Part shown: one piece after another, positions 54,223 to 64,000 of the stretch
How the letters are laid out: each line of letters starts with the position of its first letter
How positions within the stretch are numbered: the stretch's first letter is position 1
Assembly: GCA_900095095.1 (NCBI GenBank)
Contig: FMBT01000308.1
Coordinates: 310,001-374,000, forward strand
Direction: 5' to 3'
Length of the DNA stretch: 64,000 nt
From: Fragilariopsis cylindrus CCMP1102
Lineage: Eukaryota; Bacillariophyta; Bacillariophyceae; Bacillariales; Bacillariaceae
Program-made: the position numbers and the translations under genes
Notes under the pieces: generated by a model
Databases searched by the model: none
Seen by the model: the letters and a program-made list of their open reading frames with translations, nothing else
What the model was told of the DNA's origin: nothing

Positions 54223-55014
54223 AATAAATGCTTATCTTAGAAACATGTTATACTCAGTCGAGTACTAGAATTCTTTAGCTTATACAATTAATTGTACGTA
54301 CACTATTCTTTAGGAGGCTTTAATTCTTACTTGACCGTGGTGCTTCAAAAAAGAGATATTCGGATAAGCCAAGCATAGTAACAAGTTCCTTAAAAAGAGT
54401 AGAACACACTAGTACCTCGATGTAACAGCTTAATGCGCGTACATTTTGAGCTACAACAGTCCAAAGAAAGAGGGTTTCCACCATACATTTATCTACGAGC
54501 GCACATGTAAAACACGCGATACTACAGTTACTAGGAAAATTATCAAGAAACTATATAAATAATATTATAGAATTATGTTGTCAAAAAGTCGACCAATACA
54601 GGTAGTATTAATTTGTAAAAGTATCAAGAAGTTCTTAATTCTTTTTCAGGGGTCATAAATTTACCCCGAATTCTGTCACCTGGCGGTATGATTTAGACCA
54701 ATGAACTATACTAGTTGTACATAGTATACGTAACGTAAACTTATGCGAGGACTGTGCGTTTGATTTGTGTGTACATTGTACTGCAGATCCATTTTGATCG
54801 TGATACGTACGTTGTCATGTGTGTGTCAAACAAATCTTCCTTCACTTGTGATAGTAGGATCCTACCGGAAGAACAAGTCGCGTCGTGCATTAAGTTCACG
54901 TTATGTGCATCAACTAACATCATCGACCTTTTCTCATAAAATCACGATTGCTTGCAAAATCGAAATAGGAATAGGACGGAAATCAAATTACATCAAGTTT
55001 TAATAAACAACACA
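54223..55014. other. Intergenic
   Basis: No gene recognised; ORFs at 54741-55003 overlap on both strands without family signal. Likely the promoter of the thylakoid protein gene. Confidence 0.55.
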
Positions 55015-55401
55015 ATGCTTCGTCATTCATTGCTCAAGGTCATCACCGCACTGTTTGTCCTTCAAACGGTTACCGCCTTCGCTCCTCTTCAAAAACCATT
55101 TACAAACAATGTAATGGAAAAGATCGGACAATTCGCTACAACGGCTGCCGTTGTAATTTCTACATCCCCGTTAGTAGCATTGGCTGAAGAAGCTGATGAT
55201 TATGAATACGGAGCAGTTAGCGCTCCGATCGGTGTTGCGTGGGCTGCTGGTTGCTTTGCAATTTTGACAGCACTATTACCTATCGCTTTAAGTGGAGGAG
55301 AGAATGAATTTAACAAGATGAAGGAAAGAGATGAAAGTACATTTGGAAAGGGTGACTTATCAGCTTTGGACAGAAACAGAAAGAAAAAGGGAAGGTTTTA
55401 G
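55015..55401 (+). CDS. Small thylakoid membrane protein, function unknown
   Basis: 128 aa. I choose the ATG at 55015, not the upstream frame at 54952, because it places a signal peptide at the N-terminus (LLKVITALFVLQTVTA) directly before the diatom plastid-import site TAFAP. A second hydrophobic segment ending in VALAEE resembles a thylakoid-transfer cleavage site. The mature part has one transmembrane helix (APIGVAWAAGCFAILTALLP) and a charged C-terminal tail (MKERDESTFGKGDLSALDRN). Its size and single span resemble small photosystem subunits, but I cannot match it to a named one. Confidence 0.75.
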   Translation: MLRHSLLKVITALFVLQTVTAFAPLQKPFTNNVMEKIGQFATTAAVVISTSPLVALAEEADDYEYGAVSAPIGVAWAAGCFAILTALLPIALSGGENEFNKMKERDESTFGKGDLSALDRNRKKKGRF

Positions 55402-55726
55402 AGTATACAGCGACTGAGAGAGAATTCCAAATCCAATCCCAAATCGCACATTTTTATATTTTCCACCGCTACGGATGTCATGCTGTGTACTGTGTACTGT
55501 GAACTGTGAACTATCAGCTAAAAGTTTTTAAATAAGTAAGAAAAATGCATGTCATCATAAAAGTAAAAATTCATAAAAGAAGCATCACAAACACAACTAT
55601 TTTAGACTACCATCAAATCGCTCCATTTAATTCGTACAACAATTTACTACTTGTAAAGTTACATACAGTAGATGTCAAAAGGAAAAAAGGCACGATGAAT
55701 GAATTTTACTGCGTGTTTATGCTTAT
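55402..55726. other. Intergenic between convergent genes
   Basis: 3' ends of the thylakoid-protein gene (+) and the permease gene (-), with a short duplicated GTGTACTGT word at about 55485-55500. No gene seen. Confidence 0.55.
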
Positions 55727-58481
55727 TTAGTCATTGCTAGTGATGATTCGTATGCCACGGAGCTGACTTTTCTTTATGCTGAAATTTTCGTCTGGACAGC
55801 TGATAAACATTGCATTGATAGGTACCTCTATCGAACGGCTCAACCATTCCACTGTTGTTGCATTGAAGTTGCTATTGACAACGAGTAGACTGATTTTAAT
55901 TCTTGGATATAGTAGATCCAGCAGTTTTACATGGTCCTGTAGATTACTCGTGCTCGTTTCTGTGCTCGTACCATTGCAATGAACGAATATGATTTTGTTT
56001 GTTTGTTCATTCTTCCGAATATACAGTACTGCCTTGTTCGCCATATGTAGATCATCATGCTTTACAAAGAAAACAAATGGAATGTCTTGAAAATTCTTGA
56101 CGGTATCGGCGATACTTTTCAAACACGATCTGTTCGGTTTTGGAGGATCGGGAATGTTGGAAAGTATGACGTGATAATCTCCCTCTTCTTCGTCGTCAAT
56201 GCTAGTATCATCGTTGTGTAAATTTGGAACGAGAGGTTCGTCTTCTGAGTCTGATGTTTGACTGCCGTTCTCTTTCTTTTGGAGTGATTTGATAATCTTG
56301 TAGAGTAATCGCATAATAAGAACTCGTTGGAACATAACAAGGACAAGAGTACCAATTATTAGAAAGTATACAAAAAAGTATGTCAACAGTTCTGGTTTAC
56401 CCAGAATGTTGCCCAGGAGGGCGATTACTACCGATACTAGGCCAAGAATAGATTGTAGCCAAGATGTAGTAATTTCACGAGGCAATGTCGGCCTCTTGAT
56501 TTTAAGTAAAATGTTTCCCAATGCAAAGATACTAAACCGATGTGAGTTTTTTTATTTTAAATATAGGGGGAATGAAGATATGTGAGATTATTAGAAACAG
56601 TCGAGGCAAACAAGGAAAAAGCATATCGAACAAAAAGATTACTGTACACGTCACACATAACTTACGTCATAACTGTCAAGAAGGCATAGCAATAAACTCC
56701 ACCAAGTGCCTCAACATCAGAGTCTAGCAAAATAACTTGACTGACACATAGTAAGAAAAATCCACACAGAATAAAACTATCGGTACCTGTCCATGGATTT
56801 GATATAAGGAAGAATTGAGGAAGGCAACGGTCCATCGACATCCTTCGAATCAAACCATTAATTCCCACGTATCCTGTCAATAAAGCAGCTGCCAGTACGA
56901 TGAAAGCGTCCACGGAAATAATGAAAGAAAATAATGATCCAAGCGACACGTAGTGTTCGGGGATAAAGAGACAACCTTGGAACCATTCTCCAACAACACG
57001 AGCCATTCGGGCGAGTACTGTATCTTTATTATCCATAATTTCTTGTAGGGGCATTGCAGCAAAACTAACCAACGAAAGAAGGGGGTTGAATACCATCACA
57101 CCTACCCACATATTTTTAAGAGTCTTAGGGAAGACGCCAGCAGCTTGTTCTTCTACAAATTGACTACTCGTTTCGAAACCAGAAACACCCAGCATGGCTG
57201 ATGAAAAGCCATAAAATATAGCAGTAAAAAATGTGCCAGTTAATACCTCACCTGCCGCATCAACAGAAGGATATGGTGTTTCCCAATTCTCAAAAAGTAG
57301 TTCAGAGTTGAATATCGTATATATTACACCCAAAATTGTTAACAGTGACAAGACTGCTACGTGGATAACAAATATACTTTTGGCCACAAATGCGGATTCT
57401 GACATACCAAGATTCGTCAGCAGACAGAAGAAAAATAGTAATGCAATCGTAGCAATTTGTTGATCGATTTGACAATCCTCGGGTAAGATCGTTTGTAAGT
57501 ATGCAATAGCTTCAATAGCAGAAACAACACCGGTCGTAATGTATGCGATGATAGCAAACACGGCAGCAATCGATGCAGTTTGCTTCGAAGTGCAATTCAA
57601 TAAAATATTGTATGTTCCACCGTTACACGGCTGAATGAATCAAATGAAATTGAATGAATTGAATTGAATTGAATTGAATTGAATTGAATTGACCATGCGA
57701 CCAGAAAAAGAGCATTAAAACATAGAAATTGAGATATCGAATACACATATTAATAATTACTGACTGACTGAAAATTCAGAATAGATACCGTGATGTAACA
57801 ATTTGATTTTTATTCATTCCAATAAAACAACTTACGAGTGCCATAACAGTCTCGTGATAAATACCTCTAAATAAATATAAGACGAAGCCGACAAGTGTCA
57901 AACACAATGGAGCAAGTTTCCCTGCTGAAGTAGACACTAGACCCTGTTTACGAGATTAAAAGGAGAGGGGAATTTCGTTTATGAGATAACGTATGGCAAA
58001 ATACTGCACAATGTAAAGGAAAATAGCCAAACCAGTAGTAGACTAATAGCAGAGTTGAGTTTAGAGACATACCGAAACATAAAAAGTCGAACTCAGAATA
58101 TCTATAGAGACAAGGAATGAGAATGGGAACAACGACAAGTGAGATCGTTATGCGCACAAGTACTAATACGTGTCGTAAAGAAACAGAAGTGCAGTATAGA
58201 GAAACAGCAGACATCACACAACACGTACCGTTTCCTGAAATCGCCGTGGCCTCCAATTCTCCTAATTTTTTTTCTCCCTGTTCTTTTTCATGAAAGGAAT
58301 GATCGATACTTTGAATATCCGATACAGAGGGTGTCGTTTTCACGTCGTAACTTCCATATCCTGCAAAATCATGAGACTCGTATTTTTTTCTGGAGGCACC
58401 GGGTGGCGTCCACAACCAAGACGATTTGTCCAGCTCCTGGCATAGAGCTGGATTGGACAGCACCTTTTTCACCCCTTTCAT
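55727..58481 (-). CDS. APC-superfamily amino-acid permease with cytosolic C-terminal domain
   Basis: Five exons join in frame: 58481-58229, 58101-58073 (a 29-nt microexon reading DILSSTFYVS), 57943-57836, 57630-56666 and 56531-55727 (719 aa). The N-terminal cytosolic region leads to LGELEATAISGNDILSS, the first unwound helix typical of APC transporters, then KLAPLCLTLVGFVLYLFRG, PCNGGTYNILLN, ASIAAVFAIIAYITTGVVSA and GVSGFETSSQFVEEQ. About 12 hydrophobic segments follow. The last 150 residues (about 570-719) form a soluble domain (IPFVFFVKHDDLHMANKAVLYI ... LLDLLYPRIKISLLVV ... WLSRSIEVPINAMFIS), an alternating hydrophobic pattern like a Rossmann/UspA-type regulatory domain. Substrate specificity cannot be read from sequence. 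Confidence 0.87.
57655..57691. repeat. (GAATT)n in intron 3 of the permease gene
   Basis: About seven GAATT units, 25 bp from the splice acceptor of exon 4. Confidence 0.9.
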
Positions 58482-59261
58482 TATTTATTTATTTGTTGCT
58501 GCTGTTGCTGATTATAATGTTGATGATGTTGATGATGTGGATGATGCCGATGATGCTGTTGCTTGTAATGAAAGTGCAAATGTAGGATAAGATGTTCGAG
58601 CGTACGCTTTCAAATTCGCCTCCTATAAGAAAAAATATCGGTCGATATTCAGTTGTCTTACAATGCGATATGGTGTTTAGCAATACAGTACAGTAAATAA
58701 ATGCACACAATTTATTACCCATCAAGTCTCAACATATGCATTCCTTGGCTGGAATATGTCGTCGCTTCCTTGTCATCTCCGACTTCTTCCAAATGGGAAA
58801 TATAACACCTGCACTTCCTCCTCACTCTTCCTCCTGCCTTTGAGCAACAGCCAAGGCGAAACGTCGCCAATCGTTCGAAAGAAAAGTGAGCATCAAAGGT
58901 AATATAATCGCGTCATCGATCGACGAAATTACACAAAAACCATGCACGCACGACTCGATTTCTCAAACGTGCACTTGAGGTGTAACTTCCATGTTCCACA
59001 TCGCATTTCCGGGTTATTTCGTGTTGAGGACGCAAGTTTTGATGTCAAGGATCGAGTGCCCCAATTTTCAAATTTTTTGATGAACGGTATTTTAGTGCGT
59101 GAATGAGTCAATGTACGTTTTTGGTTGATTGATTTTGTTTCATTTTCAATTTACACATGCCGTATTCACTCTTTTGATAATCAATAATCGATACTGTATT
59201 GGGTAATCGCGACAATCCACAATCGACGGAATTAGCCGACACGGGATAATAGTCGGATACA
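58482..59261. other. Divergent promoter region
   Basis: It lies between the permease (-) and the VDE-like gene (+). It begins with TGATGATG/TGCTG-type repeats (58495-58565). Small ORFs show no family. Confidence 0.55.
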
Positions 59262-60566
59262 ATGCGTATAGTTGTACAAGAAAATGCAATGCTGGAATAT
59301 ACAATAGCAACTGCCTTATTGGTAGTGAGCGTCTATGATTGCAATTATAATTATCCATTGGCACATGGTTTCGTTACCGACCATCGCAGTCGTGGTTCAC
59401 AATATAAATATCACAATAATGCCATCAATGAACGAAATGATATTCGAACAAATAATCTCGTCGTTATGGATATGAAGAGTGATAAAGGTGGTGATGGGGA
59501 AGATAGACGGGATTGGCAAAGAGATGTAGCAAGTGTTGTCGTTGGTGGATCTCTTTTATTAGCGACTGCGTTTGGTGGATTTGTGCCTTCTACCGCCTTT
59601 GCTGCCGAGGAGGTCGTCGCTTCTGCTGGATTTGAACAATTTGCCGCAGAGGGTGGTGTGATGAAAACAGACCCCCAATGTTTCTTTGATCAATGCGGTG
59701 TCCAATCCAGAGCTTGTTTTACCAATCCATCCTGTCTCAAGGGAATTACGTGTCTTGGAAATTGCCGAGGCGAGCAATTGTGTGCCACTCAATGCTTTGC
59801 ACGGTTCGGATCAGAAAAGTTGAACTCCTGGTTAGGGTGCACCCTCGAAGATAAGGAGTGCGTCACTACGGGCGTGAAACAGGATACTTCCAGCTTCTAC
59901 AAGGACCCACCCCAGACTAAATCAATGGAGAAATTTACACCAGCCGATCTGGAAGGTAAATGGTTTAAGGTATTGGGTTACAATCCTAAGTACGACCTCT
60001 ACCCCTGTCAGATCAATTCCTTTTCGCCGCGATCCGATGGAGGACTTGACAATGATATCTTATTCCGTGTCCCCAAACCAGAAGGTCAGGGTGAAGGTGC
60101 ATGGCAAAATAATTTTGTCGAGAGCATGGCAAACAGTAAAGGTTCAGAAGGAAAGGCGAGTATGACCGTGGAAGGAAAGATGTTCGGTTTGACCTTCCAC
60201 GAAGAGTGGTATGTGTTGGGAAAGGGAACTAGTCCAGACTGGCGTGTGGTAGCTTACGTTGGAGATACTCAGCAGGGCCCGTACGACGGAGCGTTCGTTT
60301 ATACAAAAGACAAAGACGCGTTAGCTGGACCAGATGGTCCCACTATCCGGGAGGGTGTCAATGCTGCTCTCATAGAGGCCGGACTTGATCCCAAAAAGCT
60401 GGTTTCAATAGACAACACATGTCCTACAGATGTTACCAATGCAGGTGTGTCCAAGGAGGATGCCTCCAAAGAAAAACTCGAATGGAAGGATGTATTCGAG
60501 CTCACCGAGTGGTTTCGTCCTGGTACGCTAAAAAAGCAGGCAGACTTTGACCCGAACAAAATGTAA
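59262..60566 (+). CDS. Violaxanthin de-epoxidase family protein (VDE/VDL), thylakoid lumen
   Basis: 434 aa, single exon. The VDE layout is clear: a Cys-rich domain (about residues 137-205: TDPQCFFDQC ... ACFTNPSCLKGITCLGNC ... LCATQCFARFG ... CTLEDKECV) and a lipocalin-type barrel (LEGKWFKVLGYNPKYDLYPCQ ... HEEWYVLGKG ... YDGAFVYTKD). VDE converts violaxanthin or diadinoxanthin to the de-epoxidised form under high light; diatom VDE-like (VDL) members act in fucoxanthin-pathway steps instead. Which role applies cannot be decided by eye; the Cys-rich block departs from plant VDE, favouring VDL. Targeting is three-part: a signal segment (YTIATALLVVSVY) with LAHGFVT, a transit region, then an RR-containing (DRRDWQRD) hydrophobic segment ending STAFAAE, which suggests Tat-type lumen transfer. 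The C-terminus lacks the long Glu-rich tail of plant VDE. Confidence 0.9.
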   Translation: MRIVVQENAMLEYTIATALLVVSVYDCNYNYPLAHGFVTDHRSRGSQYKYHNNAINERNDIRTNNLVVMDMKSDKGGDGEDRRDWQRDVASVVVGGSLLLATAFGGFVPSTAFAAEEVVASAGFEQFAAEGGVMKTDPQCFFDQCGVQSRACFTNPSCLKGITCLGNCRGEQLCATQCFARFGSEKLNSWLGCTLEDKECVTTGVKQDTSSFYKDPPQTKSMEKFTPADLEGKWFKVLGYNPKYDLYPCQINSFSPRSDGGLDNDILFRVPKPEGQGEGAWQNNFVESMANSKGSEGKASMTVEGKMFGLTFHEEWYVLGKGTSPDWRVVAYVGDTQQGPYDGAFVYTKDKDALAGPDGPTIREGVNAALIEAGLDPKKLVSIDNTCPTDVTNAGVSKEDASKEKLEWKDVFELTEWFRPGTLKKQADFDPNKM

Positions 60567-61028
60567 AATGTGGAATATAAATCATTTTAGCTATTGCGCG
60601 ATTGTCTACTAAATGGCAGTAGACTTATACTGTACGGTTCAATTACTAGAATCTTAGTGCGTCAAACCCGAATAGTATTGAATAGCACTGATAATAAAAA
60701 TGACATAGCATGTATCATAGTAACACTATTCACTAGTACGCTCCTCCTCAACCATTATTTGTGACCGTCGATATCATGTCTTCGTTGTATTTATCGTGCT
60801 CGAAATCGCATTTAAAAATTGTATTTTTCTAACTACAGCAGCCATTCGACATCCCGTCTTAATGAAAAATTTATCCAGTCATTCATTCTCCGCAGTGAAG
60901 AAAATGTTTGGAATCTGAGCCTGTTCGACTATTCGCTGTAATGAACGTAACGTAGTGCATAGTATGGAAAATACGGGATATTTATTGTTAATTTGTACAT
61001 AGCTATTATTGGACCCTGCAACTTTCTA
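60567..61028. other. Intergenic between convergent genes
   Basis: 3' ends of the VDE-like gene (+) and the DNAJC3-like gene (-). No gene seen. Confidence 0.6.
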
Positions 61029-62704
61029 TTAAAATGAATTAAAATGGAAATGATGGCTACCTCCTTGACGTTGTTGACCACCACCACCACCACCGCCTTG
61101 ACGGAAAAAGCTCGACGGGTCAAAATGTTGACGTTGACGACCACCCCCACCACCTTGGTTATCGTATACATCTTCTCCTCGGTCGTATTTTGCCTTGAGC
61201 TCTTCGGTCGACAAGACTTCATATGCCTCGGAAATTTCCTGGAATTTATCTTCGGCTTCTTCTTTGTTGTCTATAAATACATAGTTAATGGAAGGAAGAG
61301 GGAAATAAAACATTAGAATTACACACTATACGAGCCAAGGATCATTATAACAACAAAATATGCACACAACTCTTTTTCATATTCATAATATAAATATAAC
61401 GTACCTATATTTTTGTCTGGATGCCATTCAAGAGCTAATTTACGATATCCTTTTTTGATTTCCTGTTTACTGGCAGTTCTTGAAAGTCCCAAAATCTTAT
61501 AGTAATTTTTTTCTTTACTCTGTTTCAGTGCAACTTGTGCTTCCTGAACCTTCCGTTTGGCCTTTTGTGTATCTTCTGTATCACTATCAGGAGCAGCCTC
61601 AAGGGCTAGACGGAAGATTCGAATTGCATCTTCCCATTTCTCGGCATCCGTATAGGCATCCCCAAGTGCCCATAAAGCATCCAAAGCTTCCTCGTCTTCA
61701 TGTGCGATTTGTAGTGCCAATTTAATCGCCTCAGTGTTTTGTTTATTTTTGGAATATGCCTGTATAATTAAAAAGTTGATCATACGGGAAAAGTGGACAT
61801 GTTCTGGTTCAATTTCTATAGCCTCAGTGTAATGTTGAATCGCCTCATCGTATTTTTTTTCCTCAAACGCAACATCACCCTTTTTCTTTTTCTTATCAAT
61901 CTTCTTCACAAGTCTATGTCCATCCTTACAACCCTTGTGTTCTGGATCGAGTTTAAGTCCCTCCCGAAAGTGTTGAATAGCAGTATCGTGTTCATTTAAC
62001 CAAAAATAGGCCATTCCCCTTATCTTATATGCCTCTAGATGTTTTGGATATGTCTTTAGAATTTGACCTGTGTCAGAAATGACGCTATAATAGTCCTCAC
62101 CTACCTCGAGCACTGCCGTTGCTTTTTGTAACAACAAGTCTGTTGCACGACCGTCTGCATATTTTATGGCTGCTGTAAAGTAATGTGCAGCCTTCTCGTA
62201 TTCTTCATTCATTAGGGCCTGTTGGGCCATTATTATCACATGATCGCATTCTGAAGCTTCTTTCATGAGAGCCTTCACGTCATCACCGACCTCCGTAGTT
62301 TCCATTAGTTGCGTATATTCAATTACGGACCGGTCGCATTGTCCCAATGATTTCAGTAATTTAGCTTTTTGTATACGCCAATCTGAATTTGATGGGTCCA
62401 ATTCAAGGGCTTTTTCGATGTCCGTCAATGCATTCGCATACTTTTTCATACGATTGTGAACTCGGAAAAGCTTATAAAAATTGGTACCGTTGTCTGGTTC
62501 CTTTTCAGCAGCCTTTTCATAAAGTCGTAAGGCTTCGTCGAATTGTCGTAAACTAAATGCTTCTTCGCCTCTGCTACGAAGTTTACCAGGCGACCAACTA
62601 TTGATATCATCACGTGCACCTCCTGCTTGGCCAGCGGCTGTGGAGGCAAAGTAAACTAGCGTTGCCAAGGCAAAACGGCGACCGACATATAAAAAGTTGG
62701 TCAT
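61029..62704 (-). CDS. DNAJC3/P58IPK-like ER co-chaperone (TPR repeats plus J domain)
   Basis: Exons 62704-61405 and 61270-61029 join in frame (134-nt intron inside the J domain, reading [14 protein letters not shown]); 513 aa. An N-terminal signal peptide ([15 protein letters not shown]) is followed by about eight to nine TPR motifs (e.g. [22 protein letters not shown], given in part as [59 protein letters not shown]), then a J domain with intact HPD ([12 protein letters not shown] ... [10 protein letters not shown]) and a Gly/Gln/His-rich tail. Animal DNAJC3 works in the ER lumen with BiP and recruits misfolded clients during the unfolded-protein response. No KDEL-type signal is visible; the protein ends HFHFNSF. 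Domain order and length match DNAJC3 (about 500 aa). Confidence 0.9.
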
Positions 62705-63186
62705 ATTGCTGTGCCGATATTATTTGATGGTTGTTTCGATTATGACCAGGGGGGTGCTGTGCTGTGGAAGAAATATTTTTGTAGACGTGTCGATTTGCAT
62801 TCACAAAACACAAAATGCCTTTTTGTGTGAAAAAAAAGCACAACAATTAAACGGCTTTATTTTCAATGAGTTCGCGACTCACTTTAATTCGTGATTAAAT
62901 AATAGGATTTTACAGTGAAAACTACCGTCAACATTCTCTAACATTATTATTTACTATATTTTATAAGATAACATACAATATATTGTAAGCAAGCTATTGC
63001 ATAGCTTAATTACCTGAACATAAAAACAGCAACAGCTGAATGCAAGCATCGACCATTTAGTATCGTCGTATGATCTACTTGACCATCTACAGTATTACAC
63101 TGTAGCAAAAACACTTAACATAAAAAAAGGATATGCAGTATTTTATTAGTATTTGACAATTATGCTTGCTGATTCATTAATTCGGT
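62705..63186. other. Intergenic
   Basis: It lies upstream of the DNAJC3-like gene and downstream of the next minus-strand gene. AT-rich; no gene seen. Confidence 0.6.
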
Positions 63187-64000
63187 CTATCTCTTCTTTT
63201 TGAAAAATGCAGCAGGTCTCCCTTTTTTCATTCGTGAACTGCCCAATGAAGGTTGCTTTTTCGCTCGTTTCCATGGCTTAATTTCTTCACCTGATCGATT
63301 ATTTTTTCGTTTCTTAATATTATTATTGCTTCTATTATTATCGTTTGCGCTGCTGCTATGATTGGTATCAGTTCCGTCTATCAATTGATTTCTTGAATAA
63401 AGGAGTGCCGTTTTCGAAAAAGTAGCTGTTGTTTGTGTCGCAAAAGAACTGCTACCTGATATTGCTGTCGCGTTAGAATGAGTAGATTGATTCTTAAGAA
63501 CGACCACTTGGATGTTATCATCAATTTGAACTGGTTCACTATTCATAACAGCGTCATCGTCTGCATTATTTTGTGAGAAAACAAATGTTGTATGTTTCCC
63601 TTTTGCATCTGCCTTTGCTGCTATCATTTCTAACTCCTTCCGTTTTTATCTTCTTCCTTACGAACAACATCAAGCTGTGCGAAGAAATCTTCGTCCAAGT
63701 CTTCATCGTCTTCGTTGCCATCCTTATCGCCCACTACTGTCTGTTTAGATTTCTTATTAGATTTCTCTTCAGCAGTTTTACGCGGCTTTCTCCTTTTCTT
63801 TTTTTTTGATTTAAGGGATTGTTTTTCTTCTGTTCTTAATTGCTCCTTTACTTTCTCACGGGCTGCCTGACCTTGGACCTCCTCAACTGCATCGTCGTCG
63901 TCGTCATCATCATCTTTGGCATCAGTGGGTTTCTTCCCCTGCTCGTTACTATTGTCATCGTCGTCGTCATCATTTTCTGATGGTAGATTAGTATCATCGA
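63187..64000 (-). CDS. Partial basic/acidic nuclear-type protein, unrecognised, cut by window edge
   Basis: The C-terminal exon of a minus-strand gene runs past the right edge. From 64000 to about 63640 the frame is D/E- and K-rich (KPTDAKDDDD ... VKEQLRTEEKQSLKSKKKKR ... NEDDEDLDEDFFAQLDVV) and reaches a stop right after KEEDKNGRS. The second frame (63627-63187) starts ELEMIAAKADAKGKHTTFVFS and ends in a basic tail (KPWKRAKKQPSLGSSRMKKG ... FFKKKR). The two frames read as one protein if the A run at 63643-63647 (T on the + strand) held one more base. Charge pattern and K-rich ends suggest a nucleolar or ribosome-biogenesis protein, but no family was recognised and the start lies outside. Confidence 0.6.

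Noticed and set aside
1-64000. tRNA, rRNA, CRISPR arrays, virus-like elements
   Set aside because: I looked for tRNA-like GTTCGA cores, spaced repeats and typical enzyme motifs of such elements and found none convincing; a dedicated scan would be needed to exclude small RNAs.

Overview
The window looks like nuclear DNA of a diatom, most likely a pennate one; the species cannot be fixed from the sequence. Four observations support this: a violaxanthin de-epoxidase family gene; plastid proteins whose signal peptides end in ASAFAP-like sites (for example TAFAP in the small thylakoid protein at 55015-55401); sparse short GT-AG introns of roughly 80-240 nt; and AT-rich intergenic DNA full of simple repeats, with Q-, N- and D-rich runs in many proteins. 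I count about 21 protein genes in 64 kb, on both strands, mostly 0.4-1 kb apart. I recognised no rRNA, tRNA, CRISPR array, virus-like element or intact transposon.

Layout from left to right. 0.3-8.6 kb: trypsin-type protease (-), Popeye-like membrane protein (+), divergent mitochondrial-carrier protein (+), double-domain CaMK-type kinase (-). 9.4-19.4 kb: a very large Q/N-rich plus PHD-finger chromatin locus (+). 19.8-28.5 kb: ALG8 glucosyltransferase (-), monomeric isocitrate dehydrogenase (+), PPR protein (-). 29.0-35.5 kb: PAM68-like photosystem assembly protein (+) and an Atg22/UMF1-type transporter (+). 35.7-44.8 kb: DNA polymerase eta (-), PPP phosphatase with a chain of tandem upstream ORFs (+), REEP-like membrane protein (+). 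45.6-54.2 kb: ovothiol synthase OvoA (+), an unrecognised protein (-), a protein with two HSF domains and a Tudor-like domain (+). 55.0-64.0 kb: small thylakoid protein (+), amino-acid permease (-), VDE-like protein (+), DNAJC3-like co-chaperone (-), and a partial basic nuclear protein (-) cut by the window edge.

The genes do not form one pathway. Themes that recur are plastid function and photoprotection (VDE-like, PAM68-like, thylakoid protein, a probable plastid PPR), redox and stress (OvoA, NADP-type isocitrate dehydrogenase, HSF, polymerase eta), the secretory pathway (ALG8, DNAJC3-like, REEP-like, protease) and chromatin (PHD protein, HSF-Tudor protein).

The strongest unusual signals are the 42-bp tandem repeat upstream of the phosphatase, in which each full copy is a 13-residue ORF whose stop codon touches the next ATG and finally the main ATG; the 525-bp block duplication inside the PHD array; the HSF-HSF-Tudor architecture; and the tandem REEP-like protein with a polybasic, CaaX-like tail. 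Several one-base frame slips (PHD locus, last gene) may be assembly errors, tiny introns or real lesions.
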